From: JABDBE01 sp963832245
GTDB lineage: Bacteria > Acidobacteriota > Terriglobia > Terriglobales > Acidobacteriaceae
NCBI GenBank assembly: GCA_963832245.1
Contig: CAWHTG010000004.1
Location: forward strand, 248,001-312,000
DNA length: 64,000 bases
Direction: 5' to 3'
Positions 43,737-51,065 of this stretch are shown piece by piece. Each line of letters opens with the position of its first letter. Within the stretch, counting starts at the first letter, position 1. A model generated the notes under the pieces. That model was given only the letters and a program-made list of their open reading frames with translations. It did no database searches and was not told where the DNA came from. A program made the position numbers and the translations under genes.

Positions 43737-44915
43737 TTACTTCAACGGCGGAAGTTGGAAAACCTGAACTGTTTCGCTGTTCAGAACCGCAAGCTTGGAG
43801 CCATCCGGTGATATTGCAAACTGGATCTCATCTTTGATCTTTGGCCCCTTAACTTCGAGTGTGTGGGACTTGGCGTGCGACGGAACGTCGTAAACCAGGA
43901 TTGTTTTCAGTACGCCGTGCCCGCCTATATCGAAGGCAGCGACTTGACCTTTCAAGCGGCAGGTTGGCAGAACGAGCCGCTGGCCATCGGTTGAAACAAA
44001 CGCAGAGGCTCCGAAACATACCTGAGAGGGGCCATCCTCGGCAAAGACTACTTTGCCGTCCGTTCGGATCATGCTCGTCGCATTGCCCGTTAGAAAGAGC
44101 ATCTCTTCGCCAACAAAATGTGGTACTAATCGGCGGTCGCTCCCCGCAATGGTGGCCCAACCGGTGGACAGACTCTTAATTTCGACCTTCGGTTCGCAAC
44201 TAAAGACCCACTCACAAGCGACCATGGCTATCTTGCCGTCAGAAATGCTCACATCTCCGGTCTGCGTGTCTTCCCATGACTGGAGTATTTGGAGGCTGTC
44301 CGTTTCAACCCATAACCACGAACCTGTCTTTAATTCTGCGGAAGAAAAAGCGAATTTCGTAGAAAGGAAAAGAATGTGTTTTCCAGTAGCGGAAGGGTGT
44401 GCCCGCCAATCATATTTTTCCTGGGTGGGCAATTTTAGCTTTTTTAGCACTCCAAGGCTGGAGCTATAAAGTGTCAGTTCATCCCCAGTCTGCGCGACGA
44501 GCTTTCCGTCATGCGTAGCAACGATGGCTGCATCTCTTGATTGAGAGGGCCAGTCGGTCGTATCCGTAATCCGACCAGTAGCCGCATCAAGGAAAACAGC
44601 TCTAAGTCGCAGTGGCAAGGTTTCGTCCGAGGCATCGCGACGGGACACTTTTGGATTGCCCTTGCCCTCGCGAGTTACGAAGGTAGCGATTAGGGTGTTG
44701 TTGTCCGTAAACCACAGCGATGTTTTCGGTGGCCCTTTGAATTCCTGCACACGACCCCACACTACGGGAAGAGGCGTGCCACCAATAGCAGGGCGAATAT
44801 CCACGCGCCATTTGGCTGTTACAGGTTCGTTATGTTGAGCGACAGCAGCTCCTGTTGCACTACTGAGGAAACACGCAATCGCAAAAAGTGCCGTAGATGA
44901 GATCGACAAAGCCAT
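43737..44915 (-). CDS. Exported beta-propeller-like protein of unknown function
   Basis: About 392 residues from ATG 44915 (a TTG at 44954 is in frame). A signal peptide (ALSISSTALFAIACFLSSATGAAVA as split) precedes a beta-rich mature part. Recurrent blade-like segments are VWGRVQEFKGPPKTSLWFTD, AAIVATHDGKLVAQTG, SATGKHILFLSTKFAF, MIRTDGKVVFAEDG and IQFAISPDGSKLAVLNSETV. These resemble WD40/TolB-like propeller blades and are often seen in acidobacterial exported proteins. No catalytic motif is found. Confidence 0.65.
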   Translation of the reverse strand: MALSISSTALFAIACFLSSATGAAVAQHNEPVTAKWRVDIRPAIGGTPLPVVWGRVQEFKGPPKTSLWFTDNNTLIATFVTREGKGNPKVSRRDASDETLPLRLRAVFLDAATGRITDTTDWPSQSRDAAIVATHDGKLVAQTGDELTLYSSSLGVLKKLKLPTQEKYDWRAHPSATGKHILFLSTKFAFSSAELKTGSWLWVETDSLQILQSWEDTQTGDVSISDGKIAMVACEWVFSCEPKVEIKSLSTGWATIAGSDRRLVPHFVGEEMLFLTGNATSMIRTDGKVVFAEDGPSQVCFGASAFVSTDGQRLVLPTCRLKGQVAAFDIGGHGVLKTILVYDVPSHAKSHTLEVKGPKIKDEIQFAISPDGSKLAVLNSETVQVFQLPPLK

Positions 44916-45129
44916 GCTCCCAAAAGTTAACAGAGAATATGCTTGAAAACCCAAACGGGCTGATCCAGGGACTTACGGAGTCGTCATGAATCCAAAGTTG
45001 GCCGCTTGAGTCTGCGGTTACATGTATTCCGTCGGGGTACCGTCTCTTCCCGCACGGATTCCCAGGTGGGCAATAAAACGCAAGTGGATAGTAAAAAGCA
45101 GACGTAGGCTTGGTATTTAGGGAGTAATC
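44916..45129. other. Intergenic region left of the integrative element
   Basis: About 215 bp between the exported propeller-like gene and the left attachment repeat. No gene or strong motif recognised; this is chromosomal sequence that should directly join the tRNA-Ser end in a strain lacking the element. Confidence 0.4.
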
Positions 45130-45156
45130 AAAGGTCTGGCGGAGAGGGAGGGATTC
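45130..45156. repeat. Left attachment site: duplicated 3-prime end of tRNA-Ser
   Basis: AAAGG, one differing base, then 21 identical bases beginning CTGGCGGAGAGGGAGGGATT (45136-45156). They repeat the sequence at 49316-49342, which covers the CCA, acceptor 3-prime strand and part of the T arm of the tRNA-Ser gene. Direct orientation. This is what integration by a tyrosine recombinase into a tRNA end leaves behind. Confidence 0.9.
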
Positions 45157-45360
45157 TACACCGCACCGCTTGAGCCCGCGTAAATAGACGCTAAATCACT
45201 GGTACTAAAAGATCCTTGAATTGGCCCACTTGATTTTGCCAGTCTTACTGGCATTCGTCCTGGCTCAAAAAACGCACGTCTCGGTAGCCGGACGGTAGCC
45301 CTAGCGTAGCTCGGATCGGTGGAGAAGTAAACCACAAGGGGTGTAAGCTGCGGTCTCTCC
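45157..45360. other. Leader region inside the element
   Basis: About 200 bp between the left attachment repeat and the first cargo gene. It should contain the promoter for the cargo genes, but no convincing -35/-10 pair was found. Confidence 0.35.
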
Positions 45361-46041
45361 ATGTCTCTGATCTTCTGGCTTAACAGGACATTACGGATGC
45401 CAAAGCCTGAGCTTCTTGTGGTCGGATTGGTTCACCAGCATCAGTGGCTCGAGGGTGACAATCCAACGACACTGGAACTTGAGCAACGGAGGAAGTTCAT
45501 TTCCCGGATGAATGAGCTTGTTGAAAGATTTCGACCGACCTTGGTCTTGGACGAAATCCCCGACGCCGACAACCGAGATCTCTTAGCCCTTCTCCCCCAT
45601 CGCCCCATTCCTATCGATATTCCCGCTGAAACAAAACTAGAAAAAGAGTTCAATATCGCGAGGGCGCGGGAGCTTCTGTGTCCGTACATTGACTCCATTC
45701 GTGAACGCTCCTGGCTTCATCGTATCTATCTGGAAACGAAATTTCTTTGGCAACCCCGCGTCTTGATTTTCATTGGCGCAACGCACTTGAAGCTTTTTTT
45801 CTACAAGACCCTATCCTTTCCAGAACTCCTGAAAAGAGCGGGTTATAGAGTCGAAACGGTCGACTTGTTCAATGGAGACTGGGACCACTCATGGATTCAG
45901 GATTGGAAACATCCAATAACTCCGGTTAACTGGGAACATGGCTCACGTTGCTGCGTAGCAACGGGGAATTTCCAGAGGAACGACGGCCATTGTGACCGCA
46001 AAATATATTGGAAAGAACGGTTCGCACGGCAAGCGAAATAA
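45361..46041 (+). CDS. Element cargo protein, faintly TraB/ChaN-like
   Basis: A 226-residue protein; ATG 45361 is used, with an alternative at 45397 (MPKPELLVVG). The pattern LLVVGLVHQHQ, then PTLVLDEIPDADNRD, then VLIFIGATHLKLFF recalls the TraB/Tiki/ChaN superfamily. In that superfamily a GxxH, an acidic strand and a later G-x-x-H form a metal site, but similarity is faint. The C-terminal part (NWEHGSRCCVATGNFQRNDGH) is cysteine- and histidine-bearing and unlike that family. No membrane segment. As the first gene of the cargo run it may work with RNase HI and the dioxygenase; this is inferred from position only. Confidence 0.55.
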   Translation: MSLIFWLNRTLRMPKPELLVVGLVHQHQWLEGDNPTTLELEQRRKFISRMNELVERFRPTLVLDEIPDADNRDLLALLPHRPIPIDIPAETKLEKEFNIARARELLCPYIDSIRERSWLHRIYLETKFLWQPRVLIFIGATHLKLFFYKTLSFPELLKRAGYRVETVDLFNGDWDHSWIQDWKHPITPVNWEHGSRCCVATGNFQRNDGHCDRKIYWKERFARQAK

Positions 46042-46145
46042 GTAGGGTTATCACGTCGTGGCCGGGGCTTCTGAAGAGTCGCGAAAACTTCGCATCGTGG
46101 GCGACGCCTTTAAAGCCGGAAGCGCGGGGGTAAAATTGACTAATC

Positions 46146-46691
46146 ATGTCAACTGATCCTCGCGCAATCCATATATACACAGATGGATCTTGCTACAAGA
46201 ATCCAGGCGGTAGATCAGGATGCGCGGCCATTGTTCAATATCCAGACCATCTACAGCGTGAAGATAAACAGATTCTAGATTTCGGATGCTCGGAGAGCAG
46301 CAACAATCGCATGGAACTGCTCGCTTGCATCTGCGCATTGCAATGGGTGCGCAATAGCGGCCCGTGGCCCGAGGTAACGCGGGTTCAATTGTTCACCGAT
46401 TCTAGGTATGTTCACGACAATTTGTATCGCGCAGCAGAATGGAAAAAGAATCACGGCAGGAATCGCCATGGCGAGCCAAAGGAGAATATGGACTTGTGGA
46501 AGCAACTCCTTTCGGCACAAACGAAGACTGGAATTCCCGTTCATTTCGAATGGACACTCGGAAAGAAGTCGCCGATTTTGAAGAGCGTAGACAAGGCAGC
46601 AAAGGTTGCGGCAGCGCATCCTAGAACAGACGATGATCACGGCTACAGACCGGGAAGAATTGCCCGTTCGATGGTCAAGGCAAAACAATAG
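46146..46691 (+). CDS. Ribonuclease HI
   Basis: A 181-residue RNase H-fold nuclease. The four catalytic acids are visible: Asp in IYTDGSCYKNPGG, Glu in SNNRMELLACICAL, Asp in LFTDSRYVHDN and the fourth Asp in SVDKAAKVAAAHP. The basic region AEWKKNHGRNRHGEPKEN is in place of the usual handle. The C-terminal 25 residues (HGYRPGRIARSMVKAKQ) are an extension. It cleaves RNA in RNA-DNA hybrids. It differs from housekeeping rnhA in its long tail and its position within an integrative element. Confidence 0.88.
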   Translation: MSTDPRAIHIYTDGSCYKNPGGRSGCAAIVQYPDHLQREDKQILDFGCSESSNNRMELLACICALQWVRNSGPWPEVTRVQLFTDSRYVHDNLYRAAEWKKNHGRNRHGEPKENMDLWKQLLSAQTKTGIPVHFEWTLGKKSPILKSVDKAAKVAAAHPRTDDDHGYRPGRIARSMVKAKQ

Positions 46692-46899
46692 CGCGGGAAC
46701 CGCTCTAATAGAGTCGGATGCTCGTATCGACTTCGCCGATGATCGGGACTCCGAGAACCGCGACAAAAATGGACGGCTTGCCGTGGAATGCGTTTTTGTT
46801 CTGACCTTCCAAGAAAAACTCCGCTTCCTGGAGGGCATCAAGAAGCACGGCCCGCTTCGCGCAACCCAACTTATGTACTTGGCCGTCGCAACCGATTGA
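46633..46899 (+). CDS. Possible small cargo protein overlapping the RNase HI gene
   Basis: An ATG at 46633 inside the end of the RNase HI gene opens an 88-residue frame. Its second half is protein-like (ECVFVLTFQEKLRFLEGIKKHG and ATQLMYLAVATD), charged with amphipathic helices; the first half overlaps in another frame and may be spurious. It fills the only gap between RNase HI and the dioxygenase. Coding status is uncertain. Confidence 0.35.
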   Translation: MITATDREELPVRWSRQNNSAGTALIESDARIDFADDRDSENRDKNGRLAVECVFVLTFQEKLRFLEGIKKHGPLRATQLMYLAVATD

Positions 46900-46928
46900 G
46901 TCCAATTTGAAGCGGCAGGAGCTTAATC

Positions 46929-47867
46929 ATGGATGAGGTTGAAGATCTCCCGATAGTGCGCGAGGAACCACCCCCGCCTATTCACGTGACGGAGTGTCAA
47001 ATCAAGCCACTCCTTAAAGACACAGACTACGACGCCATTAATAAATGTTTTGCAACACCTAACCTGTGTCAGAAGGAAATTGAGCCGAATGTCGTCTACA
47101 AGGATGGTGAGCAGATAAAGTTCCTGCTGCTACCGCAGGCCATTTCTGAAGCGGCGTGGCTCAAGGCGCATGTGGCGGCGCACGATGCCCACATGCAGAG
47201 TAACAGCCGCCGCGAGGCAAACGCTCAGGCGTATGGGAGAAAGCTGACCCTCGGCTGGATAGACTTGAGATTGCCCAATTACGAGAACATGCGAACCGCG
47301 CCGACTTTAGAGCAGCCCGAACTTCTCGCGGCGTTGTATCCACTAATTCGCGATATGGACAGGTTGATAGAGCGGGCTGTCCCAGCATATTACGACTATG
47401 CGTTCAAATGTGCGATGACCGCCGTGCGGCCCGATGCCGAACATGATGACCTCAGCCGCATTACCAACAAGCGTGAACTCCAGATCGTGGAGGCCCTTGA
47501 CCCCTGGAATCTGACCTACACAATACGAGGCACAGTGTTCAGCACGGTGGAATTCAACCGCAATATCGTCTTCAAGGCGCACGAGGACGGGCACAACGTA
47601 AACGGCACCTGTGTTGGGATCACCACGCTCGGATCGTACGCGGGCGGGCGATTGGTGTTCCCACGCTATGGCTACTCCGCAGAGTTAGGGCCGCGTGACT
47701 TTCTCCTGTGCGACAACAATCACGAGCTCCACGGGAACCTCGGACCGATCGTTGGTGACCGATTCAGCGTGGTTGCCTTCCTACACGACTCCGTTTGTGG
47801 AAGGGCCTTTTGGCAAGACGGCTGGGAGGACAACACTCCCGCTGAAGCCAACCGGCTGCCGGTCTAA
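46929..47867 (+). CDS. 2-oxoglutarate/Fe(II) dioxygenase of the JBP/TET type
   Basis: A 312-residue protein. The C-terminal 110 residues show the double-stranded beta-helix of nucleic-acid-modifying dioxygenases. The iron ligands H218 and D220 are in FKAHEDGHNVNG. GSYAGGRLVFPRYGY follows at about 235-249, then GPRDFLLCDNNHELHGN with the distal histidine (265 or 268). The 2-oxoglutarate-binding Arg278 is in GDRFSVVAF. The GG-x-L-x-FP-x-YG and HE-x-HGN features agree best with the thymine hydroxylase domain of kinetoplastid JBP and its phage relatives. The N-terminal 200 residues are not recognised and may bind the substrate. Target base and nucleic acid are unknown. Confidence 0.75.
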   Translation: MDEVEDLPIVREEPPPPIHVTECQIKPLLKDTDYDAINKCFATPNLCQKEIEPNVVYKDGEQIKFLLLPQAISEAAWLKAHVAAHDAHMQSNSRREANAQAYGRKLTLGWIDLRLPNYENMRTAPTLEQPELLAALYPLIRDMDRLIERAVPAYYDYAFKCAMTAVRPDAEHDDLSRITNKRELQIVEALDPWNLTYTIRGTVFSTVEFNRNIVFKAHEDGHNVNGTCVGITTLGSYAGGRLVFPRYGYSAELGPRDFLLCDNNHELHGNLGPIVGDRFSVVAFLHDSVCGRAFWQDGWEDNTPAEANRLPV

Positions 47868-47997
47868 TTGCAGGAGCCAGTACATCGTAAAAAGGTAGTA
47901 TCTCCTTCTGTGCTTTCCGCACCGTCTGCTCGGGACGGAGTGTTCGGCGTAACGTAATTCGTATATAAGTGGTGGCTACAAGCCATCTGTCCGTCTC

Positions 47998-49217
47998 TCA
48001 GACCGATATGACGGCTGCATTCCCTTTTACCTTCGCGAGAACGCCCCCAAGTGCTTGGATTTTTTGGTGCTGCTCCGGGTCGGGCAAGGTAGCGAGGTAG
48101 CGGGCTGTCATTGCAATTGACTGGTGTCCGAGCCATGCCTGAATTGTTCTGAGATCAATCTTGCGCCGCAAGCACCACGATGCAAATGTGTCGCGGCATT
48201 TGTGTAGCCACCACCGCGCGGGATCCTGTCCGCTGAGTTTTGCATGATGCTTCATCAGCCGCAGGAAGTGTCCTTCAATTTTGTCGGCCTTGGTGCCAAA
48301 GACGTACTTGCGGTGCCCGACCTTCTGCTGCCAAGCGCGGAGCTTCTCGGCCAAACCGTTTTCCAGCGGTACCCACCGGTCTTTTCCTGTCTTTGTGCGG
48401 AAGACCATCTCGCCCTTCCCATTGTATTTGCAGCGATACCACAGGCGGGGGGCTGGATTCCCGGATCGAACCAATCAAGGTGCGTCAATTCCTGTTCACG
48501 CGGCCCGGTGAGAACCATTGTTTCGAACGCCAGCGCGTCTCGCTCGTCTGTGATGACGAAGATAAACTTCGCCCATTCTTGCTCAGTGAATGCTTCGGGG
48601 TCGAGATCATTCTTGCCGGGAACGTTCGTGCCCACAAGCTTGCGAAGTCCGTAGCTGTGCTTGCTATTCGGATTCGGCTCAATTCCGCAAAAGCGCAGAA
48701 AACAACCGATATTGGTGTAGAGGTTGTAGACCGTGCGCGGGCCAGCAGGCTTGTGAATCTTGCCGTCCTTGCCCGTATACCCATCCTCTAGCGTAAGCAT
48801 CCAGTCGTTCAACTTTTCACCTGTGATGTCACCGGGGTACTGGCACTTCGTAAGATGAATGAAGTCGGCGGTCAACTGCTCATGACTTCGAATTGTGTCC
48901 GGATCTAACGGCGTGCGGTCTTTCCGCTTTTCCTTTCTCTTCATAGCGAGAAACGCACTCCGAAGCTCCTCTACGGACTTCGGCGCGGCGGGTGATGGTT
49001 TGGGTGGGATTGCTTCCTCGCGGAGCAGAGAGGACTCCTTCGAGCGCGCGTCGGCCAAAGCGAACGTGTAGGTGCGAGTGCCCAGACCTTCCCAAACTCG
49101 TTTCCCGTTAATTTCGTAACGCAGGAAAAACGGCCCGGTGGAACCCCTAGTTGCTTTGACGTAGCGGCGGCGGCTCCCGCCTGTGGTGGCGCGTGTGTAG
49201 ACAGCGACTTTCGGCAT
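47998..49217 (-). pseudogene. Tyrosine recombinase integrase with one frameshift
   Basis: The gene starts at ATG 49217 after AGGAGAAGGAAG. Its N-terminal part (SAM-like domain DPDTIRSHEQLTADFI) and first catalytic arginine (LTGPREQELTHLDW) are in one frame up to a run of six C (plus-strand G run 48447-48452). The catalytic Lys (RTKTGKDRWVPL), HxxR (LHKCRDTFA), LGHQ and the nucleophile Tyr (TARYLATL) continue in the -1 frame to the stop at 47998. One more C would restore a single 405-residue reading frame. It is therefore a recent or apparent (homopolymer sequencing) loss, or the two frames are joined by slippage. Confidence 0.85.
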
Positions 49218-49315
49218 TGGCTTCCTTCTCCTGAGGAGCCAATACTTGGGATCTTGGGGATATCAGCGATTCGGTAGCCGTGCTGCGGTAGCCCCGGCTC
49301 TATCACGTTGGGTCT

Positions 49316-49342
49316 AAAGGACTGGCGGAGAGGGAGGGATTC
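49316..49342. repeat. Right attachment site overlapping the tRNA-Ser 3-prime end
   Basis: Direct repeat of 45130-45156 (21 identical bases at 49322-49342 plus AAAGG with one mismatch). It spans the encoded CCA, the 3-prime acceptor strand and part of the T arm of the tRNA-Ser gene, so the tRNA is restored intact after integration. Confidence 0.9.
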
Positions 49343-49412
49343 GAACCCCCGATACCCTTTCGGGTATGCCGGTTTTCAAGACCGGTGCCATCAACCACTC
49401 GGCCACCTCTCC
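49323..49412 (-). tRNA. tRNA-Ser (UGA)
   Basis: A 90-nt tRNA with a long variable arm, as serine tRNAs have. Acceptor GGAGAGG pairs with CCTCTCC, discriminator G and CCA are encoded. The anticodon loop CTTGAAA contains TGA. The variable-arm stem is CATACCC/GGGTATC, and the T arm loop is TTCGAAT. Its 3-prime end is the integration target of the adjacent element. Confidence 0.96.
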
Positions 49413-49672
49413 GAATACTATAGTTTTACTATATTGTTCCGTTTTCGACACCGGGGTTTGAAGGTAATCATGTACTTTCCTGGGGTAAACCGCCTTTCTC
49501 GTACCACCGGTCAGCCTTCTGCGTTGAAGCCAATCGAATTGAGCGTTAGGGCACCCAGATGGATGACAAAATGTACGATTCTGGACGCAGTTATCTCGAG
49601 CCCTACCGCCGATTCGATCCTGCAGACGATGGCTCGACTATGGCCGGGTATTTTCCGGGACGCGACACTAAT

Positions 49673-50065
49673 CTAGTTTGGTTTGCGGACCTTGGCGTCG
49701 GAGAGATACTGGAGGAGCGCGTTGTCGGCGGCGCGTTTGAACTTTTCTGCGGCCGCTACTCTAGGGCTGATCGCGCTATCGGCGGAAGGGTTCTGGCTAA
49801 TACTCTGCCGCAGCCGGTCGCCGTCGGCTGATTCGTCGGTCATTACCTGCATATAGAACCAGAGGAAATGGCGCATCTGGTCGAGCGCTGATTTCAATAC
49901 CTGGAGGGATTCGATCTCGGGCAGTTGACAGAGTGCTTCCATCAGTTCCGGATCGCCCGGCGCCTGCATGGCTGCACAGTTCAGGGTCTGCTGAATCGCC
50001 CGCAGGTCTTCAGTTACCCGCAGGATGCGAACATGAACCTCGTCCAGAAAATCACTTTTTTCCAT
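49673..50065 (-). CDS. Helical cytoplasmic protein of unknown function
   Basis: A 130-residue, predominantly helical protein (DEVHVRILRVTEDLRAIQQTL, LMEALCQLPEIESLQVLKSALDQM, ISPRVAAAEKFKRAADNALLQYL). It is acidic and Leu/Gln-rich, with no signal peptide or catalytic motif. Coding nature is likely from the consistent amphipathic pattern. The gap to the tRNA-Ser gene (49413-49672) contains no other gene. Confidence 0.6.
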   Translation of the reverse strand: MEKSDFLDEVHVRILRVTEDLRAIQQTLNCAAMQAPGDPELMEALCQLPEIESLQVLKSALDQMRHFLWFYMQVMTDESADGDRLRQSISQNPSADSAISPRVAAAEKFKRAADNALLQYLSDAKVRKPN

Positions 50066-50301
50066 GCTTTGCCGGCTTTCTTGATGGAGAAAAATACAAC
50101 CTCACCATCTCACCCGCGAACACCGGCTAACAGATGTCCCATGTGCATGCGCTTTCGTAATTCGGACCATTACTTTGGTATGAAGCGCGCTACGGAAGCC
50201 TCAGTAGCGACAGGATGTTCCACGCCGACGAGCGAAAACCCGCCAGCACGGCCTATTTCGGCCATTTCCGCGATAAACGTGCGAATCTGCTCACGACTCG
50301 G

Positions 50302-50967
50302 CTAGCGCACGAAGGTTCCTACGAAAGCGCTACGTCTGCCGTGCGATTCCCAATCGACGTCCAGCCCTGGCCCGCGATAGGAATCAGTCAAAGCTACAGC
50401 GGGCATAGAGTGAGCCAGTTGCGTCAGAGGCGGATAAAAGGTTACTTCGTTGCCGCAGAGATGGTCTTTGTCATTCACCGGGCGGGTCTGCACGGTGGCG
50501 AATTGCCCGGCTCGCAACAGTGCGACTCCGTGATGCTCCGGATTCACCACCAGTTCCATAGGCGCGGGAATAACTTGCTGAGCGTGACTCAGAAGCTCAC
50601 CGCCCATTTGGTGCGCGAATGCGACCAGAGCCGAACGCTGCCGTGGGGTCGCCTGGTCGTCAACAAGGAGAACGGCCCGCGCCGGATAGGGATTGGCATA
50701 CGGATCACCCAGCGTGGCGTTGGCATGAACCGCGGCGGCAACGGTTAAGCCTTCCAGCGGCACGCCGTCCCAACTGCCGCTTTGGACGTGCCATGCCAGG
50801 ATGGCCTCGTCGCCCACGAGATTTACTTCGCCGTTGGCGAAACACTGGCCGGTGTAGATGTCCGCGCTGCGGGTCTCGATGTAGTCGCCGCGAATCTGCT
50901 GGGCGAAAGCTGATGCAGAAAGTGCCAAAAGCGTAACGTAAAGGAGTTTATATAAGACGCGCGGCAT
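50302..50967 (-). CDS. Exported DUF1326-family protein
   Basis: A 221-residue protein with a signal peptide (LYVTLLALSASAFAQQ). GDYIETRSADIYTGQCFANGEV, WHVQSGSWDGVPLEGLTVAAAVHANATLGDPY and VLLVDDQATPRQRSALVAFA match the DUF1326 fold, here exported and with only two cysteines (usual cytoplasmic members have a CPCxxC-like start). The biochemical role of this family is not established. About 236 bp separate it from the gene at 49673-50065. Confidence 0.8.
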   Translation of the reverse strand: MPRVLYKLLYVTLLALSASAFAQQIRGDYIETRSADIYTGQCFANGEVNLVGDEAILAWHVQSGSWDGVPLEGLTVAAAVHANATLGDPYANPYPARAVLLVDDQATPRQRSALVAFAHQMGGELLSHAQQVIPAPMELVVNPEHHGVALLRAGQFATVQTRPVNDKDHLCGNEVTFYPPLTQLAHSMPAVALTDSYRGPGLDVDWESHGRRSAFVGTFVR

Positions 50968-51065
50968 AGGTCACCTCACCCGGAATTATTCTTCTATTGT
51001 CCCCCAATTGGGCTGCTTCTGAAAGTGGGTCGAACGTCATCCACGGGCCCACCGACAATCCGCAC

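Larger units (their letters stand above)
45130..49342. mobile_element. 4.2-kb integrative element at tRNA-Ser carrying a JBP/TET-like dioxygenase and RNase HI
   Basis: Bounded by direct repeats of the tRNA-Ser 3-prime end, with the tyrosine integrase gene ending-to-end with the tRNA as in typical islands. Cargo in order: a 226-residue protein of unknown function, RNase HI, a possible small overlapping gene, a 2-oxoglutarate/Fe(II) dioxygenase of JBP/TET type, then the integrase on the other strand. The first four cargo genes all point right with short gaps and probably form one transcript. No replication, conjugation or capsid gene is present, so it would depend on help in trans. The integrase has a frameshift and may be inactive now. 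Confidence 0.88.

Noticed and set aside
48441..48460. Programmed -1 frameshift in the integrase gene as a deliberate mechanism
   Set aside because: The run allows slippage, but there is no clear stimulatory structure or upstream ribosome-binding-like element, and a one-base deletion explains it more simply. Kept only as an alternative.
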